64,000 bases of DNA from NCBI RefSeq assembly GCF_021917145.1, contig NC_061068.1:6093344-6157343 (forward strand). Reading direction: 5' to 3'. The position numbers and the translations under genes are program-made. This stretch comes from Hypomesus transpacificus (lineage: Eukaryota; Chordata; Actinopteri; Osmeriformes; Osmeridae). Every line of letters begins with the position of its first letter. Position 1 is the first letter of the stretch. Positions 23,533 to 35,604 of the stretch are shown here, piece by piece. A model generated the notes under the pieces. The model was not told the origin of the DNA. It was given only the letters and a program-made list of their open reading frames with translations, and searched no databases.

Positions 23533-26500
23533 ATGAATCGCGTTTTCTGGGACACGATCTTTCTCATTACTGGTGAGTGCTAAAACCTTGTTGAAAAAAT
23601 GTTGGTTTAAAATTGTGATAGATGTGCATCGTGTGGGCATGATCAAATACGTGTTTTGATTAGGATACATAAACGTGATATCAAGTGGACTAGTCTAATT
23701 CATGCAAGTTCATGTACGTTAATTAATGATCCTATCTGGAAATGGTCTGCTGTGCTTCTATGACCCACAGCTAAATGAATTGCCTCGATCCCTTTGATGT
23801 GGGTGATTTCATTTGAGGACAGAAGACAAAAATGTTAACTTAAGTTATTTGGTGGATTTGCCTCAGTTGATCCATCCACATGTAGGCCTTTTCCATTACA
23901 AAAGCCTGTATTTCCTGTATTCCTGTAAGCCTGTATTCTAACTCTCTATCTCTGTGTGTGAACACCAGCTATGTATAGTTTTTTAATGGACTCATCCTGT
24001 TAGTGATGGATACTTGACCCTGCTCCTTTGGTTGGCTGATCAGTTGGACGCAGCACAGTCTCTTTGTTGGACGTTGTACTTGGTAATACTCAGACGAGGC
24101 TCATCATCAATAACTAAGAGGCTTCCCTGTCTGATGGAGGTCTAATTTATGTCATCAGTTCTCTCTTACAATAGATATAGCTACACCCGCACACACTGAA
24201 TTTGAGCCAAACTGTAAAACAAGTGTATCTAGTTTATACCATGTTAAGAGTATTTGTGTTGGGATGTTAAGGGTAGTAGAGTAATTGATTAACATTTTAA
24301 AGAAAATACTTTCTTCTATATGCTAACTGGTGTCCTCATTTCATGATTTCCCTGAAATGTCCTAAAAGTTCTGTATCGACACTTCTACAATGTGTTCAAA
24401 CCTATAGGGTCCTTCTTTACCTATGGTACGGGACAGGGTAATTCTACCATTGGTTCTACTACTTCAGCTACTACCACCACAACAACCGCTGCCACCTCTA
24501 CCACCACTATTTCTACCACTCCTATAACTACTAGAATTCCAGTGAAAAGTAAGTGTCTGCACGAGCAAACATGTCTTGTGAGTGCTGGGTATTGGGATAT
24601 CCCAGAAAGATAGTCTGATGGCGTGATTAAACCGTGACTGAAATAGAATATAAAGCACTGCTTAGGTAGCAGCTAGAAATTACTGTAACTATCTACAAGG
24701 CTCCATATAAAATTCAGAAATACCCTATAATGACTAATTTCCTCATGAATTTCATCCTGGACTGACTGCCAAAATCACATGGAAAGAGACTGGTAGGGCA
24801 AATGCCTCCTGGAAAACAGAGGGCTTTTACAGGGCCTGAAAGGAGACAATGCATGTAGGCTGGAATCCAAAAGGCCATTTACCACTGGAATGGAGTGTGT
24901 GACTGCTGTAATGCAGCTATCTGTCTGTCTGCTTACCATCCCCTTCTCTCTGAATGCCACATTGTAACATCTGTTTTGGCTGCCCTAAGAAACCTACATA
25001 GAACTGTGTTTGTGCAAAGCAATTTGAGTGACCATGTAGTTTGAGTATTATTTGAGCTGTTTGTATATTCAAAACGGTGCTCTAATGATAACTTGGTTAT
25101 CATTGTCCTCTTGCATCAAGCTTTTTAATTTAAAAAAGTTATGTTTCTTCTGGGACTTTTATTCCACTTGTCTTGCATGATATTCATCCTAAATAATGTG
25201 TTTGATGGAGTTTGCAACTGAAGAAATGGGGTGAATTCTAGGTTGTATTCCCTGCAGGGATAGGCTTTCTCCTGTGCTCTAATGGGGTTTATGGACAGAC
25301 GTTTTTGTTTGCTATGTCAAATTGGGAATTTAGTCATTGTCTCTTTGAATCCAGCACCTCTTAATGCATAGCAGTTTTTTCTTCAGGACTGTCCTTGAGG
25401 TAAGCGACCCTGCTGCCCTGGAACTGCAGCATGGGTGTCCTCTTGTAGACTTATAGCTCAAACTTGACCTTTGACAGATTCCTTAGACACTGGCCTCTTA
25501 AGTCATGGAAAAGGGTCACACTTACTAGAAAGGAGCATTTTGATTGTTTAAAAGATTAAAGCTCTATGATTACTGTTCGGAAATGTAAAGTAATGGCTCC
25601 ATATCTCTCTCACAGAGTTTGTGGCAGCAGCCGTTCGCTCTCATTTTGATGATTGTCCGGATTCACACACCCATTTCTGCTTCCATGGGACCTGTCGTTT
25701 CCTGATATTGGAGGAGACTCCTGCATGTGTGTAAGTGTAACTTGCTGTCTCGTGCATGAATAATCAAGGAGCATTTCTGTCTCACACACACACACAGATT
25801 TACTGCAAAACATGTTTAGGTTTGTCCCTGCCACCCCTTGGTTTGCACCCTGAGATCTTTGTTTGGGGAGGATTGAGAATGAATAAATCTGAATTATACT
25901 CATAAAGTCTGTTTTTGGTATTCTGTGATGCTTGGAACCTATTACATCTGAAAACGTTGCAAATCTAAAATATCGCATGAGATTCAAGTTTATGCCTTGA
26001 GGATGTAGAACATAATTATTACCATGTCAACTCAGTCCCTGTCCATCACATGCAGGTGTCACCCTGGTTTCGTTGGGATGAGGTGTGAACATGCCGACCT
26101 GCTGGCTGTGGTCGCAACCAATCACAGGCAACAGACAGTCACCACAGTGCTTGTACTATGTGTGATTGGTAGTGTCATGATGATGCTGCTCTGCACACTT
26201 TTACAGTGAGTGCCTTAGAATACACAGTGATGTGATCAATCCGCAAATATTTCCCCATCACACTTGTATGTCATAAAGTGATTGCGTAGTTGAATATAAC
26301 CACACATGGTTTTCTTATATGGTGATATGTCCTTTCTTTCCAAGTTGCTGGTGGAGGCGTGAAAGTCATAGGCGGACCCAGGCCTTCTACTGTGTCCCAG
26401 AAAAACCTGGAAGTATGCTGACAGGCAAAGCATCCTGCTGTCAAACTGAAAGTGGTAGATACTTCAATTCTCTTTTGGCATCAGTCCATTTAGCAATTTT

Positions 26501-27350
26501 GCTCACTGACGTTTCTTGAAACTGGAATCCATGGAGTGTATATACCTGATTGGCAGGTATTCAATTAATCAAAGTGACCGAACTGTCCCTGTGCACTCAA
26601 GACCCATTTTGGTTTTCACAATACATTAGTCCTATGATGTTTATACCTAATAACTAATTAAAACATATAATGTTTCTACAAGTTTACTGGAAATGAATAT
26701 TTATTCTGACAAAAAGCACAATGCCTCCATTGTCATACCAATATATTTCGTATCTGTTAACTTAATTTTGATAGACAACTAGATTAAGAGCGATGACTGG
26801 AAAAATATATATTCAGTGCCTTCTCTTATTCAGCAGTGTCATGCTATGGATCAATCCGATGGTTATGCAAATCTAAGACAAATATTTCCATACTTGCCTC
26901 TTACCCTTCATGTAAGTTTCTTATATCACATAGAAGTAGACTTATCACAAACGTACAGATGTGTTCTTTTCTCGGTGCTTCTGATTGATTATATTCTTGT
27001 TTTGTTTTGTTCATTACCTCTGTCAGATCACGTTCCCTATGCACAAGGTACCATTGGGTCGTGTTCAACAGTGTGCTTTAATGCGGAGTAGAATTGATGG
27101 AGTAGTTAGTTTCAAGGGATAGATTTTAGCCTAGATTATTTGATCATACTTTCATGGTCTGTGTTGCTGATGACTTTACATGACTACAACTTTTGTATTG
27201 ATGAATGTCTTTGCAAGGTTTGAGTCAGAGAGTGATCTTAAAATTTAGTTCCAGGCAAAATACTGCACAGTAGTGTTCCTGTAGGACTTTTCCCATGTAA
27301 CCATGCTAAATTCCATGTTATTTCTTTTTATTTTTTTTCCAGTGGTTTAA
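23533..27350 (+). CDS. tgfa: Transforming growth factor alpha precursor, complete
   Basis: Coding exons are 23533-23572, 24408-24548, 25616-25730, 26056-26205, 26345-26454 and 27343-27350, giving 187 aa. TGF-alpha is a membrane-anchored EGFR ligand released by proteolysis. A short signal-like N-terminus ([13 protein letters not shown]) is followed by a Thr/Ser-rich exon 2 with an N-glycosylation site (NST). The EGF module is split between exons 3 and 4 ([43 protein letters not shown]), with the six cysteines in EGF spacing. One membrane span ([17 protein letters not shown]) and a cysteine-bearing tail ([24 protein letters not shown]) follow. The last coding exon supplies only eight bases, completing -ESVV and the stop. 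This matches the human -ETVV end, a PDZ ligand known to guide TGF-alpha trafficking. Exon 2 is longer than in human, which explains the extra length. Confidence 0.95.
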
Positions 27351-29400
27351 GAGGATCATTCTTCTAGATTTTACACAATGAAATTCCACATCCTGGGATC
27401 TCTACAGACTGGAACCAAGATGGTTGACTGACAGCTGGATTATTTACGATGTGAGGGAGCAAGAAATTGACTCACCTCTGTTAACAACAAACTGAGGTCT
27501 ATCCATCAGATTTAGGAATTGACCCGGCTCACCTATAGAGAATTGAAAGGAGGAATATGAGGAGTTAGCCCCAGCACTGTGTCATTATGAGGACATTGCC
27601 AGGAGGGCTGATTCTGGATATGACAGAGAACACTTTTTTCAGAAGAGGTTTTGCATCCAAAGACGATGTGGAACAACAAAATGCATGATCTCAGACGGAC
27701 ATCCTGTGTGATATACTTCAAGTAAGAGGACCTCAAATACTCCCCATTTTTGTCTTTTTAACAAACACCGTATAAATGATGTGATCACTGAGATACTTTT
27801 TTATTAAAGAATGGAGGGTAAATGTGTTCTTTAGAAGAAGTTTTAGTTATTTTTTAAGCAAGGGATATAAACTCACTTCACCTTACAAAAATGGGGAATT
27901 CTTATTTGTAGGTATTCTTAGACTAAGGAAGAGTAAAAGAGTAAGGATCTACTGACTGAATCAATTTTGAATATGGGAAAACAAGGTCTGACAAATATGC
28001 CTTGCAAATATTGCCAATGTCTTTTTTGTTGTACAAAGTAATATCCCTTATACACCACTTTCTCTAGTATATTTAGTACTAAATTAACTACCCCAATGTC
28101 TTTTATATTGCTTTTGTTAAATCAGTGAAGAAAAACAAGGGGCTGTACTTCATGGAGAAGAGGTCTTTAGTTATTGTAAAGCTGTTGAATGACTCCAGTG
28201 CTGCTACTAACCTCTGGTGTTAGTGTTTTTTTTCTGAACAATTCTAAATGCCTCTGAGGTTTAGAACCAGTAAATGACTTTTTAGTTTTTATTGTGTGTC
28301 CTTACAATTGCATGTTACCAGGCACATGTTGCAAATGCGTGAGTATCCGGCAACAGAAAACCTGTGCTTACTTCAGTTGCTTACTTCAATGTATGGAATT
28401 TGTCAAAGCTCACTTGTTCTTTAAGCTTAATCACAAAATTGTGCACTTATGGTTTAGAGGTATAACTTTATTTAGAGATATTAGAAATGGGTTCACGTGC
28501 AAGAATTGCCAAATGCACCTTATGGACCACTTGTGCGTATATGCACAGAAGTTACTTGGTGTTGATTTAATGCCGTCATGGAAGACACCACCACTCTATG
28601 CTTTGAGAGCTCATACTTTTCACGAAGGCAAACAAGCCTGGCTTTTTGGAAAGTATTCAAGGACCAAATGTGTTGTAGTAAGTGTAGAAATAGGTTATGG
28701 GTAAAAACAAAACAAAATTGTGGCTGTTGGTCTGAGTGGAGTAAACATGCAAAAAAGGTCTGCATTCTAAAAAGTGATTTAGATTGAATTAGATTGAATT
28801 GATAGAAAGGAGAGACATGCCAATATTTTTTTCTTTCATTCTTTGATTCTGGAGTTTTGAATGTGTTTGCTTTTGAAGTAGATACGATTGATACTTTCAA
28901 CAACAAAAAAATGGTGAATGGATGTATATGAATGAAAATATGAGTGTGTGTTTAAGTGCAGTCTTGTTGCGTTGTGAACATGTTTTCATTGTTGTTTACA
29001 TACCAAAACACAACACTTGTTTCCTAAGGAGATATATGCATGTTTTCTTGTTCCCTGTTAATATCTGAATAGAGAAAGAAAATGAGCATTATAGTTAATA
29101 GTTAGCATTAAAATGTCAAATATATAAGTAAACTTGTATATAAACCCTTATCCTGAAAATATGTTCTGGTATAAAATGAGGACCATGGATATGTTAAGTT
29201 ATGTCAGTATGTTTTACAATCTGCAGTGTTACTTCTGTGATTAAGTCTTTGGTTGAAACATCACCAACAGAATAACTTTGCCAGATAACTAACCACTTCA
29301 ATGTTGTACTGTTATTGACCTTTCTGTTTTCAATGGAAAAATATATATCAATGAAAAGAAGAAAAAAAAAACATTCTAATCTGCAAACCTTTGTCTTGGT
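27351..29400 (+). other. tgfa: tgfa 3'UTR and downstream AT-rich sequence
   Basis: No family-supported frame is seen. Candidate poly(A) signals include ATTAAA at 27803-27808. A 136-codon plus frame at 28294-28704 has no domain and no splice context and is treated as chance. Confidence 0.4.
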
Positions 29401-29755
29401 GCTGTCTGTCACTCACATTCCATGTAACCCTATAGCATTACACAGTCTGAACCAGCTTGTATCCTTCACTTGACCATCTTCGTAGATGCGCCATTTCAGA
29501 AGGTACAATCCATTGCGTGCTTTCCCTCTTCACTTTTACGGGTCTTTATTCACTCATCTGTCTTGTACAAAGCTTTCTGTTTGTCTATTTTTCCTCTCAC
29601 TGAATATTTCAAAAGGGGAAATACAAACATAAAACTCTGAACCCCAGGCTCAACTGAACAAAGATCCTACCTCCTGAGTGCTTTTTTAGCTGAAGGAAAG
29701 GTTGAACTTTTTTGTAGCTTTTATTTATTTGTTTATTTGCTTATGCCCTTGGTTA

Positions 29756-30070
29756 CTATATGTTTAGGCCTATATTTAGTCTGAGAACACGTACCTGTTC
29801 TTGTGAAAATGTGAGTTTGACCCACATACTTGATCTATTTATTTCCCTTTGCAGATTTTGTTGGTTTAACCTTTCATCTTCTCTCAATCTATAATTTGCT
29901 CTTCCCTTTTGTTCTCTCTCCATCATGAGCTGTGTTGTATTTCTCAATCCTATTATGCTTGCAATTGGATTTATAGGGAGACCTTCCCAACTGGCTGAGC
30001 TTACTAAAGCCAGCTTTGAATTAAGGAGCTCTTCTGGGGGCATCCCTAAAGATAACAAAAGGCTTAGGTT
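29756..30070 (-). CDS. Unassigned exon-like open frame
   Basis: On the minus strand a strong acceptor (pyrimidine tract ctctctattttctccccatcag read 5'-3', ending just above 30070) opens into an uninterrupted frame of about 105 codons. It includes GMPPEELLNSKLALVSSASW, GLPINPIASIIGLRNTTQL and NYRLREDERLNQQNLQRE, and ends at 29756. A possible donor (AA|GTATGTGG) near 29838 would make it an internal exon. Otherwise it is a last exon, with AATAAA hexamers in 29710-29740. The amino-acid composition looks protein-like, but I do not recognise the family and found no convincing partner exon. Confidence 0.35.
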   Translation of the reverse strand, partial: NLSLLLSLGMPPEELLNSKLALVSSASWEGLPINPIASIIGLRNTTQLMMEREQKGRANYRLREDERLNQQNLQREINRSSMWVKLTFSQEQVRVLRLNIGLNI

Positions 30071-30475
30071 CTGATGGGGAGAAAATAGAGAGGGACAGGT
30101 TACAATACAGCGACTTTTCCAACATCGAGTGCGGATCTGTTATGTAAGACAGCATCAACTGTTTTGTGCAAGATTCCATGCGCATGTCCCTGACTTCAGT
30201 TTTGGATTTATGACATTGTTCAATTTCAATAACGTAAATATTTGCGCTGTGCTTCTCACCAGTGTACACCCTCTCTTGGTCTTTTTTATCCTAACCCAAC
30301 ATTCACAGTATCTCTCAGACCAGATGGTTCGAAATAAGAGTATTTAAGTATTAGGGTTAAGCAATCCTGCTCACTCCAGTCCCTTTCACAACTCTGCATT
30401 TTTCTCTGACATCACTGCTGACACCATTGTTAATAAGAATAAAAAGGGTTTTATCAAAAATGTTCACATCAATGT

Positions 30476-30867
30476 TTATTTATTTGTTGGGAATGTGTTG
30501 TTCTGATCGAAGAGCTTAACTGACTGAGTGCACAGCTGGAGCGAAGCATCATCGCACACAAGTCTGGGACAAGGATTCCACCAACTAATTCCACTGTCTT
30601 CTCGTAATGGCCACTTACAGCTCACAGCAAATTCATGATACATTTGGCAGTGAGCAGTGAAAAGGACCACTGTCCCTATAACAAAGTAGGATGTTTTATT
30701 ATTGCCAACCCATTGGGATGACAACCGGTGGATTCCCCTCCCCCTACAGGCACATTTCCTGTTAGCTCATGTGTGTAGTGTTGAAAGATTGGTCCAGGTG
30801 GTGGATTTATGAATGTACTGCTTAGAACTAAAATGTACAGGATAGTAAGCTGTAAAATGATTTCCAT
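30476..30867 (-). other. Unassigned small overlapping frames, one signal-peptide-like
   Basis: Read leftward, one frame starts MEIILQLTILYILVLSS (30867) and looks like a secretory signal followed by a Pro-rich stretch. An overlapping frame (30724-30476) is Cys/Trp-rich (WWNPCPRLVCDD) and ends just before an AATAAA. No family is recognised and splice sites joining them are not obvious. This may be chance or a small fast-evolving gene. Confidence 0.2.
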
Positions 30868-30915
30868 TCAAATTGCCTGATTAGTTCTGATTTCAATACT
30901 ATGTATACTTGACAT

Positions 30916-31126
30916 CAAGGCCGTAGCCTTGGAATCAACATTCGTTGATCAATTGGGGGGGACAAATATTTTTTTTTAATTATAATTTCGGACAGCGTGC
31001 GTGGTTGCCTGTCGTAGTGTAGCACTTTTATGTTTTTATATCAAAATATTGGGGGGAACATTTTGACCAGATTTGAATACTGGGGGGGATGTGTCCCCCC
31101 CAATATGTATTATGATTACGGCCTTG
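30916..31126. mobile_element. 211-bp hAT-like MITE with 8-bp target duplication
   Basis: The ends are inverted repeats: the left is CAAGGCCGTAGCC and the right, reversed, is CAAGGCCGTAATC. Exact 8-bp direct repeats, CTTGACAT, flank it at 30908-30915 and 31127-31134. The interior holds opposed G and C runs and no coding frame, so it is a non-autonomous hAT-type element. Confidence 0.85.
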
Positions 31127-31134
31127 CTTGACAT

Positions 31135-31751
31135 ACTGAAATACATCTGTATGCTACATTGACATGACACATAGTACATTCCTGCCTCTGAGATCACTAT
31201 CGCTAAAAGGTTTTCAGCCTGTTAGTCACTAACAAAGCACATCAAAAGTAGGCTTTGAGAAAATGCACACACTGGTTTGAATGGCATGTAGCCAGGCTAA
31301 TTAACACTGGGTACAGCCTTCAGTATTGATGTGCTAGAGTGAAGGCATTTTATTTGAATTGTAAGGGCATTTATGCTACATTTTGACAGAGAGTGACAAG
31401 ATATGTAGGGTGGAGAAAGAGAAGAGGGTGTGCAGGAAATGGCTCAGGCTAGATTTGAGCTCAGAACCCCTGCAGTAAGACCATTGAGCCACCACTGTGC
31501 CCTAAGGGCAGGCATTTTATGTCTCAGTTTAAGGTGACTGAAAAACTTTGCTCACAACAAAACACCGAGTCACTTAAGAAGTATCCACAATAAAGACAAT
31601 ACATTTCACATATTTTTTTATTGTTTAAATAACATTTATATACATTTCCAAATAGAATACATTTACAAATTATGTGAACTAGACAAATAGTAAGCTTATT
31701 TTAATTGGTGCTATTTTGTACAATGGTTTTCTGAAACCCAGGGATATTCCA
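31135..31751. other. Intergenic and hdhd3 3'UTR
   Basis: A stretch at about 31400-31510 ('tttgagctcagaacccctgc', 'ccattgagccaccactgtgc') resembles a widespread fish repeat tail, but no ends can be set. The T-rich 31610-31625 gives a minus-strand AATAAA for hdhd3. No gene is seen. Confidence 0.35.
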
Positions 31752-32644
31752 TTAACCAATATTTTTCTGAAGTCTTATTGACAGCTCCTCTAGAGAACTT
31801 ATTAGATGCTGCTGGGGTACATCTAAGTGGCAGTGCTTCCTATCTCTATCTAACAAGTACCCATGGATGCCCAAGGAGCGAGCGGTGATATAATCATAGT
31901 CATAGTGGTCCCCAATGTGGGCCACTTGAGCTGCAGGCACACCGCATTTCTTCAAGGCCAGGTAAAAAATGGCAGGATTAGGCTTGGCGACGCGTGCTTC
32001 CTCCGACGTCACCAGGAAACTGAAGTGAGACAGCAGGCCACAAGCTTGTAAAATCCCTTCCAGACGACTGTCAAAGTTAGACACCACACCAAGTTTCAGC
32101 CCCAGAGATGAACAGCTCTCTAAGGCCCTTTTTGAGTCTGGAAACACCTGAGAAATAACAATATTTTGTTTTACATTTACATATTGTATACCCATACAGA
32201 ATATATATATATTTTTTAAACGTATTTCCTACTGGTAATGGTCTGGTCAAGACAAGTTTTATACCCTGACAAACCATATTATAACTCTAACGCTGAATTT
32301 GATAACACCCTTACCTCCCAATTGTCCGAGTTGTTGAAGTTATGGTACAGGTTGTCTGCTAACTTGTCCAGCAAGGCAGGATCCTGTACGCGACACTGGA
32401 GGAAGGTGTCCCGCACCACCCCGCACCACCAAGTTTTTCCATTTAGGCCCTGAGAAGTGCCGTAGTTGGGATGGATGCGAGAGAACTGGCGGTAAGCCCG
32501 ACGGAAAGCAGTCTCCACCTCTACAGAATCAAGGCTCAAGCCAGCTCTTTTTGCCTCATGGCAATACTGCTCCCCCACAGACCGGCGGACCTTCAAGAGG
32601 GTGTCTTTAACATCCCAAAGCACCCATCGCAATGGTCCCTGCAT
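31752..32644 (-). CDS. hdhd3: Haloacid dehalogenase-like hydrolase domain-containing protein 3, complete
   Basis: Two coding exons, 32644-32315 and 32147-31752, give 241 aa. This is a HAD-superfamily hydrolase-like protein of unknown substrate. Motif I reads WDVKDTLL near residue 10: the nucleophile Asp is present, but the second Asp of the usual DxD is Lys, as in human HDHD3. Motif II is VVSNFDSRLEGIL, motif III the Lys in KPNPAIF, and motif IV GDHYDYDY. The cap region is encoded mostly by exon 1 (AYRQFSRIHPNYG, WWCGVVRDTF). Exon 2 starts at VFPDSKRALE. Length is close to human (251 aa). It lies 0.8 kb downstream of trub2 on the same strand. Confidence 0.95.
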
Positions 32645-33447
32645 GACAACTAATCTACCAATATCAGAGGCTAAATAGGATTCAGATTGGGGTGGGGGGA
32701 GTAAAAGGCTAGGTCTGCTCCTCGTAATTCACTCAAGGACTTTTTAGTCAAACATGGGCCTACCTAACCAGCAGTGATCGGCATAACTGTAACTAATACA
32801 TAATTTTGAAAAACATACAAACCCAGACAAATGTTGAATATTAGTGGAGTGGTATTACGAAGTATTACGTACAGCGGTGGGCACCAAATGTAGCAAAGGG
32901 TATCGTTTTGGATTTGCTGAATGTGCGGCGATCAAATACATCCGCACGACATATCTTGCTCTAAGGAATCGTTCCCAACCATGTCTAAATGGTAGGCAAT
33001 TAGTACAGCAACTTTTTACCCAATTGATAGTAGCATAATACATAGAATACTTTGTACAGTCTGTGCTATAGTAGAATGTCGTACAAAGCATAATTTATAA
33101 GAAAAATAAATGCCATCCCGAGAAGACAACTTCTCCTGCCACCATATGGCTATTTCGGGGAACTATTGATTGGTTGTCATAAAAACAGTTTATTTTCGAC
33201 ATTATAATCTAAAATACACTCCTTATTACTCACATAAACATGTTTTTATGACATACTTTATTCTGTAATAATATAAATATACATGTGAAGGGTCGCGTTT
33301 GGCAAAAAAAGGCTACAATGTTTAGTGTATTGAAGCAAAATAAATCATACTGCATGTTGCATTTGCAGCATTTTTCACCATAGAGGAGACATCACAGAAT
33401 AAATTTAAGTTACAAAAATGAGGACAGCTTATGTAAAAATACTGAAG
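32645..33447. other. hdhd3 upstream / trub2 3' region
   Basis: An 800-bp AT-rich gap between two minus-strand genes. It must hold the hdhd3 promoter and the trub2 3'UTR. Several AATAAA-like hexamers occur on both strands. I see no gene or repeat with definable ends. Confidence 0.4.
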
Positions 33448-35604
33448 TCAGTTGAGTGGTGCAATTGCTTCTTTTCCTCCCTTCTCTTGCCATTGATTGT
33501 CTGTATGGTTGTCCTCTTGGGTGCCTGTAATGGTGCTGTTGGTATCCATCCTCGTGTGTTTGGGTGCCTTTGTAAGAGAGCGGTAATGTTGGATGGCCTG
33601 CATGACATCAGGAGCAGCCCAGTGATGGCGGGTCAAAGTGTCCCGCAAGATGAACGGCCCATCTCTGGTGCGCCGCACTCCTTTACAAAATGCAGAGCTG
33701 CGGAGCTCCAAACCGACCTCATGAAGGACTTTGCACAGGTATCGTTGTGTCTCATTTATGCACTGCACCTCTGTAACGGATAATCACATGATTTTCTGAT
33801 ATACCAGATGCTAATCATTTTATATCTAACATAGTATAAGCAGTAGATAGTTCTCTATTGACAGTCATGTGTGAGTGGGTATTAGTGGGATAGTTAGTTA
33901 CCACTCACCCAGGGTGAAGTGGGGTGGTTGAAAGTGTAAGCAGCGCAATCCCAACATTATTGGCGGTGTTTTCCCATCTGGACGCAGTGCCCCCTTCACG
34001 GCCAGTTCATATGCCTCCTGGGAGCTCATGTCGACATTGGAGTATCTGCAAGAAAAGGCATACATTTGAAACTCCAGGAGTTGTTTGATGACTTCAGTCG
34101 TTTGAATATGGACATAAATGTAGACATACACAAGAAGAGCCTTCTGGTTTACTCCCTGCATCATGGCCAAGACTTTCTCCAGCTTGTCCCTCGTGATGTG
34201 ATCTGTCAGAAGAAGGACATGTTTGAAAGCATGAGTAATAGTGTAGCCTTCATAACAGATTTAGTATTTTATGTAAACATTCTTAACAAAAAGAACTGTC
34301 ACATTTATTAATTTAGCAGACGCTTTTATACAAAGTGACTTCCAAGAGAGAGCTTTACAAAAGTGCATAGGTCAATGATCATAAACAACGAGATAACCCC
34401 AAAAACATTGTGGGTAGCCAAAACATGAGGCATACATTGTGAAAAGCAAATAAGTGCCAGTGGGAAGAAATATAAGAGCATGTAGTTAAACAAATTACAA
34501 TTAAACAACATGAACATCAAAAGTGCAAGAGTGTACCCGTATGAAAGCAAGCAACAATAATATAATTCACAGCGAGTACAAGAAGTTAAATCAGTTACAA
34601 CTAACCAAGTAGAACAACAAGTCCCTCAGTAAGAGTCATTGTGTTCCTGGAGGAAACTAACATTACCATATGTGGTTTTCTCTATGACGGTGCCAGTGTG
34701 AGTGAAATTGTTAGTTGCCATCCCAAATTCCCCCTCCAAGATGTAATCCTGAAACAAAAAGCAATTTTTTTCAAATCTCTATGGTGCCTTTGTATCATAT
34801 AAAAAATGTGCTTCCTGTTTTGAGGTTGACAAGAAGAAGCTTACCCTGGTGACACATGATCCATAGAGGTCTTTGAGAGCCTTATTACCATGCCCAACTC
34901 CAAGAACTGGGTAGATAACGACATTTACACAAGAACAATTGAATCCTTGTGAAATCTGAAAACCTTTCCACAGAAAAGAGCTGTAACCCTAAATACTTTA
35001 CCTAGAACACCCGATGAGAACGCATCCAAGCGGTGTCCGACTCCTACACGGACCTGCTGAAACTCAGGCCCACTCACTTGAATAGAAGAAACGTGCATCA
35101 TCGTTATGTTTTATCCTGTATGGATTCATAGACAATTGACAGTGGACAATTGAAATATATGAGTAATATAAGTAACCCTGTAGGCTACACATACCCAGTG
35201 GGTGGTCAGATAGTGCTGGGAGTGAGGCCGCAGAGAGGGTAAGGTCACTGGAACTCTTGCTCCCACCTGGCCCTAACAAAAACTTGACTCTGAGACGAGG
35301 AGCTGAAGGAGGGGCTGCATTTATACCTGAACAAACCATTAACAGTAGTTTTTTTTGTTAGCTATGTAACACAGGCTAGTATGTGGAGATGGGAGTACAA
35401 ATTGCACAAGGATGTATAACGCTTGCTTGATAAATCCTTGACAGATTTTCATGTTAAAGCACAAAATCAACAATTCAACAGCATACCTTTGAGTATATTT
35501 GTCTCAACTGTATCACGGACAAGTTTCCAATGAACTCCCTTCGGTTTGTAAACAGAAAATAATCCTTCCAATTTACGAAACACCCGAATAGATTGCGTCG
35601 ACAT
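33448..35604 (-). CDS. trub2: TruB family pseudouridine synthase 2, complete
   Basis: Coding exons on the minus strand: 35604-35487, 35326-35195, 35076-35002, 34897-34845, 34748-34667, 34202-34130, 34045-33909 and 33770-33448, giving 330 aa (human 331). TRUB2 acts in mitochondria, where it pseudouridylates RNA and is needed for normal mitochondrial translation. The N-terminal GLFSVYKPKGVHWK and RVKFLLGPGG are followed by the catalytic loop VGVGHRLDAFSSGVL, with the conserved Asp in exon 3. Later blocks are DHITRDKLEKVL, SSQEAYELAVKGALRP and EVQCINETQRYLCKVLHEVG with GVRRTRDGPF. The C-terminal ~60 residues are low-complexity and poorly conserved. The 34203-34666 intron carries a short repeat. 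Confidence 0.96.
34300..34515 (-). repeat. Fish short interspersed repeat, copy 2
   Basis: Read leftward it runs from 'gttcatgttgtttaattgta' to 'ataaaagcgtctgctaaatt', matching copy 1 at 3729-3940 over its whole length with scattered differences. It lies in a trub2 intron, in sense with the gene. Confidence 0.7.

Noticed and set aside
28294-28704. 136-codon plus-strand frame downstream of tgfa
   Set aside because: Cys-rich by chance, no recognisable domain, no splice context and AT-rich surroundings.
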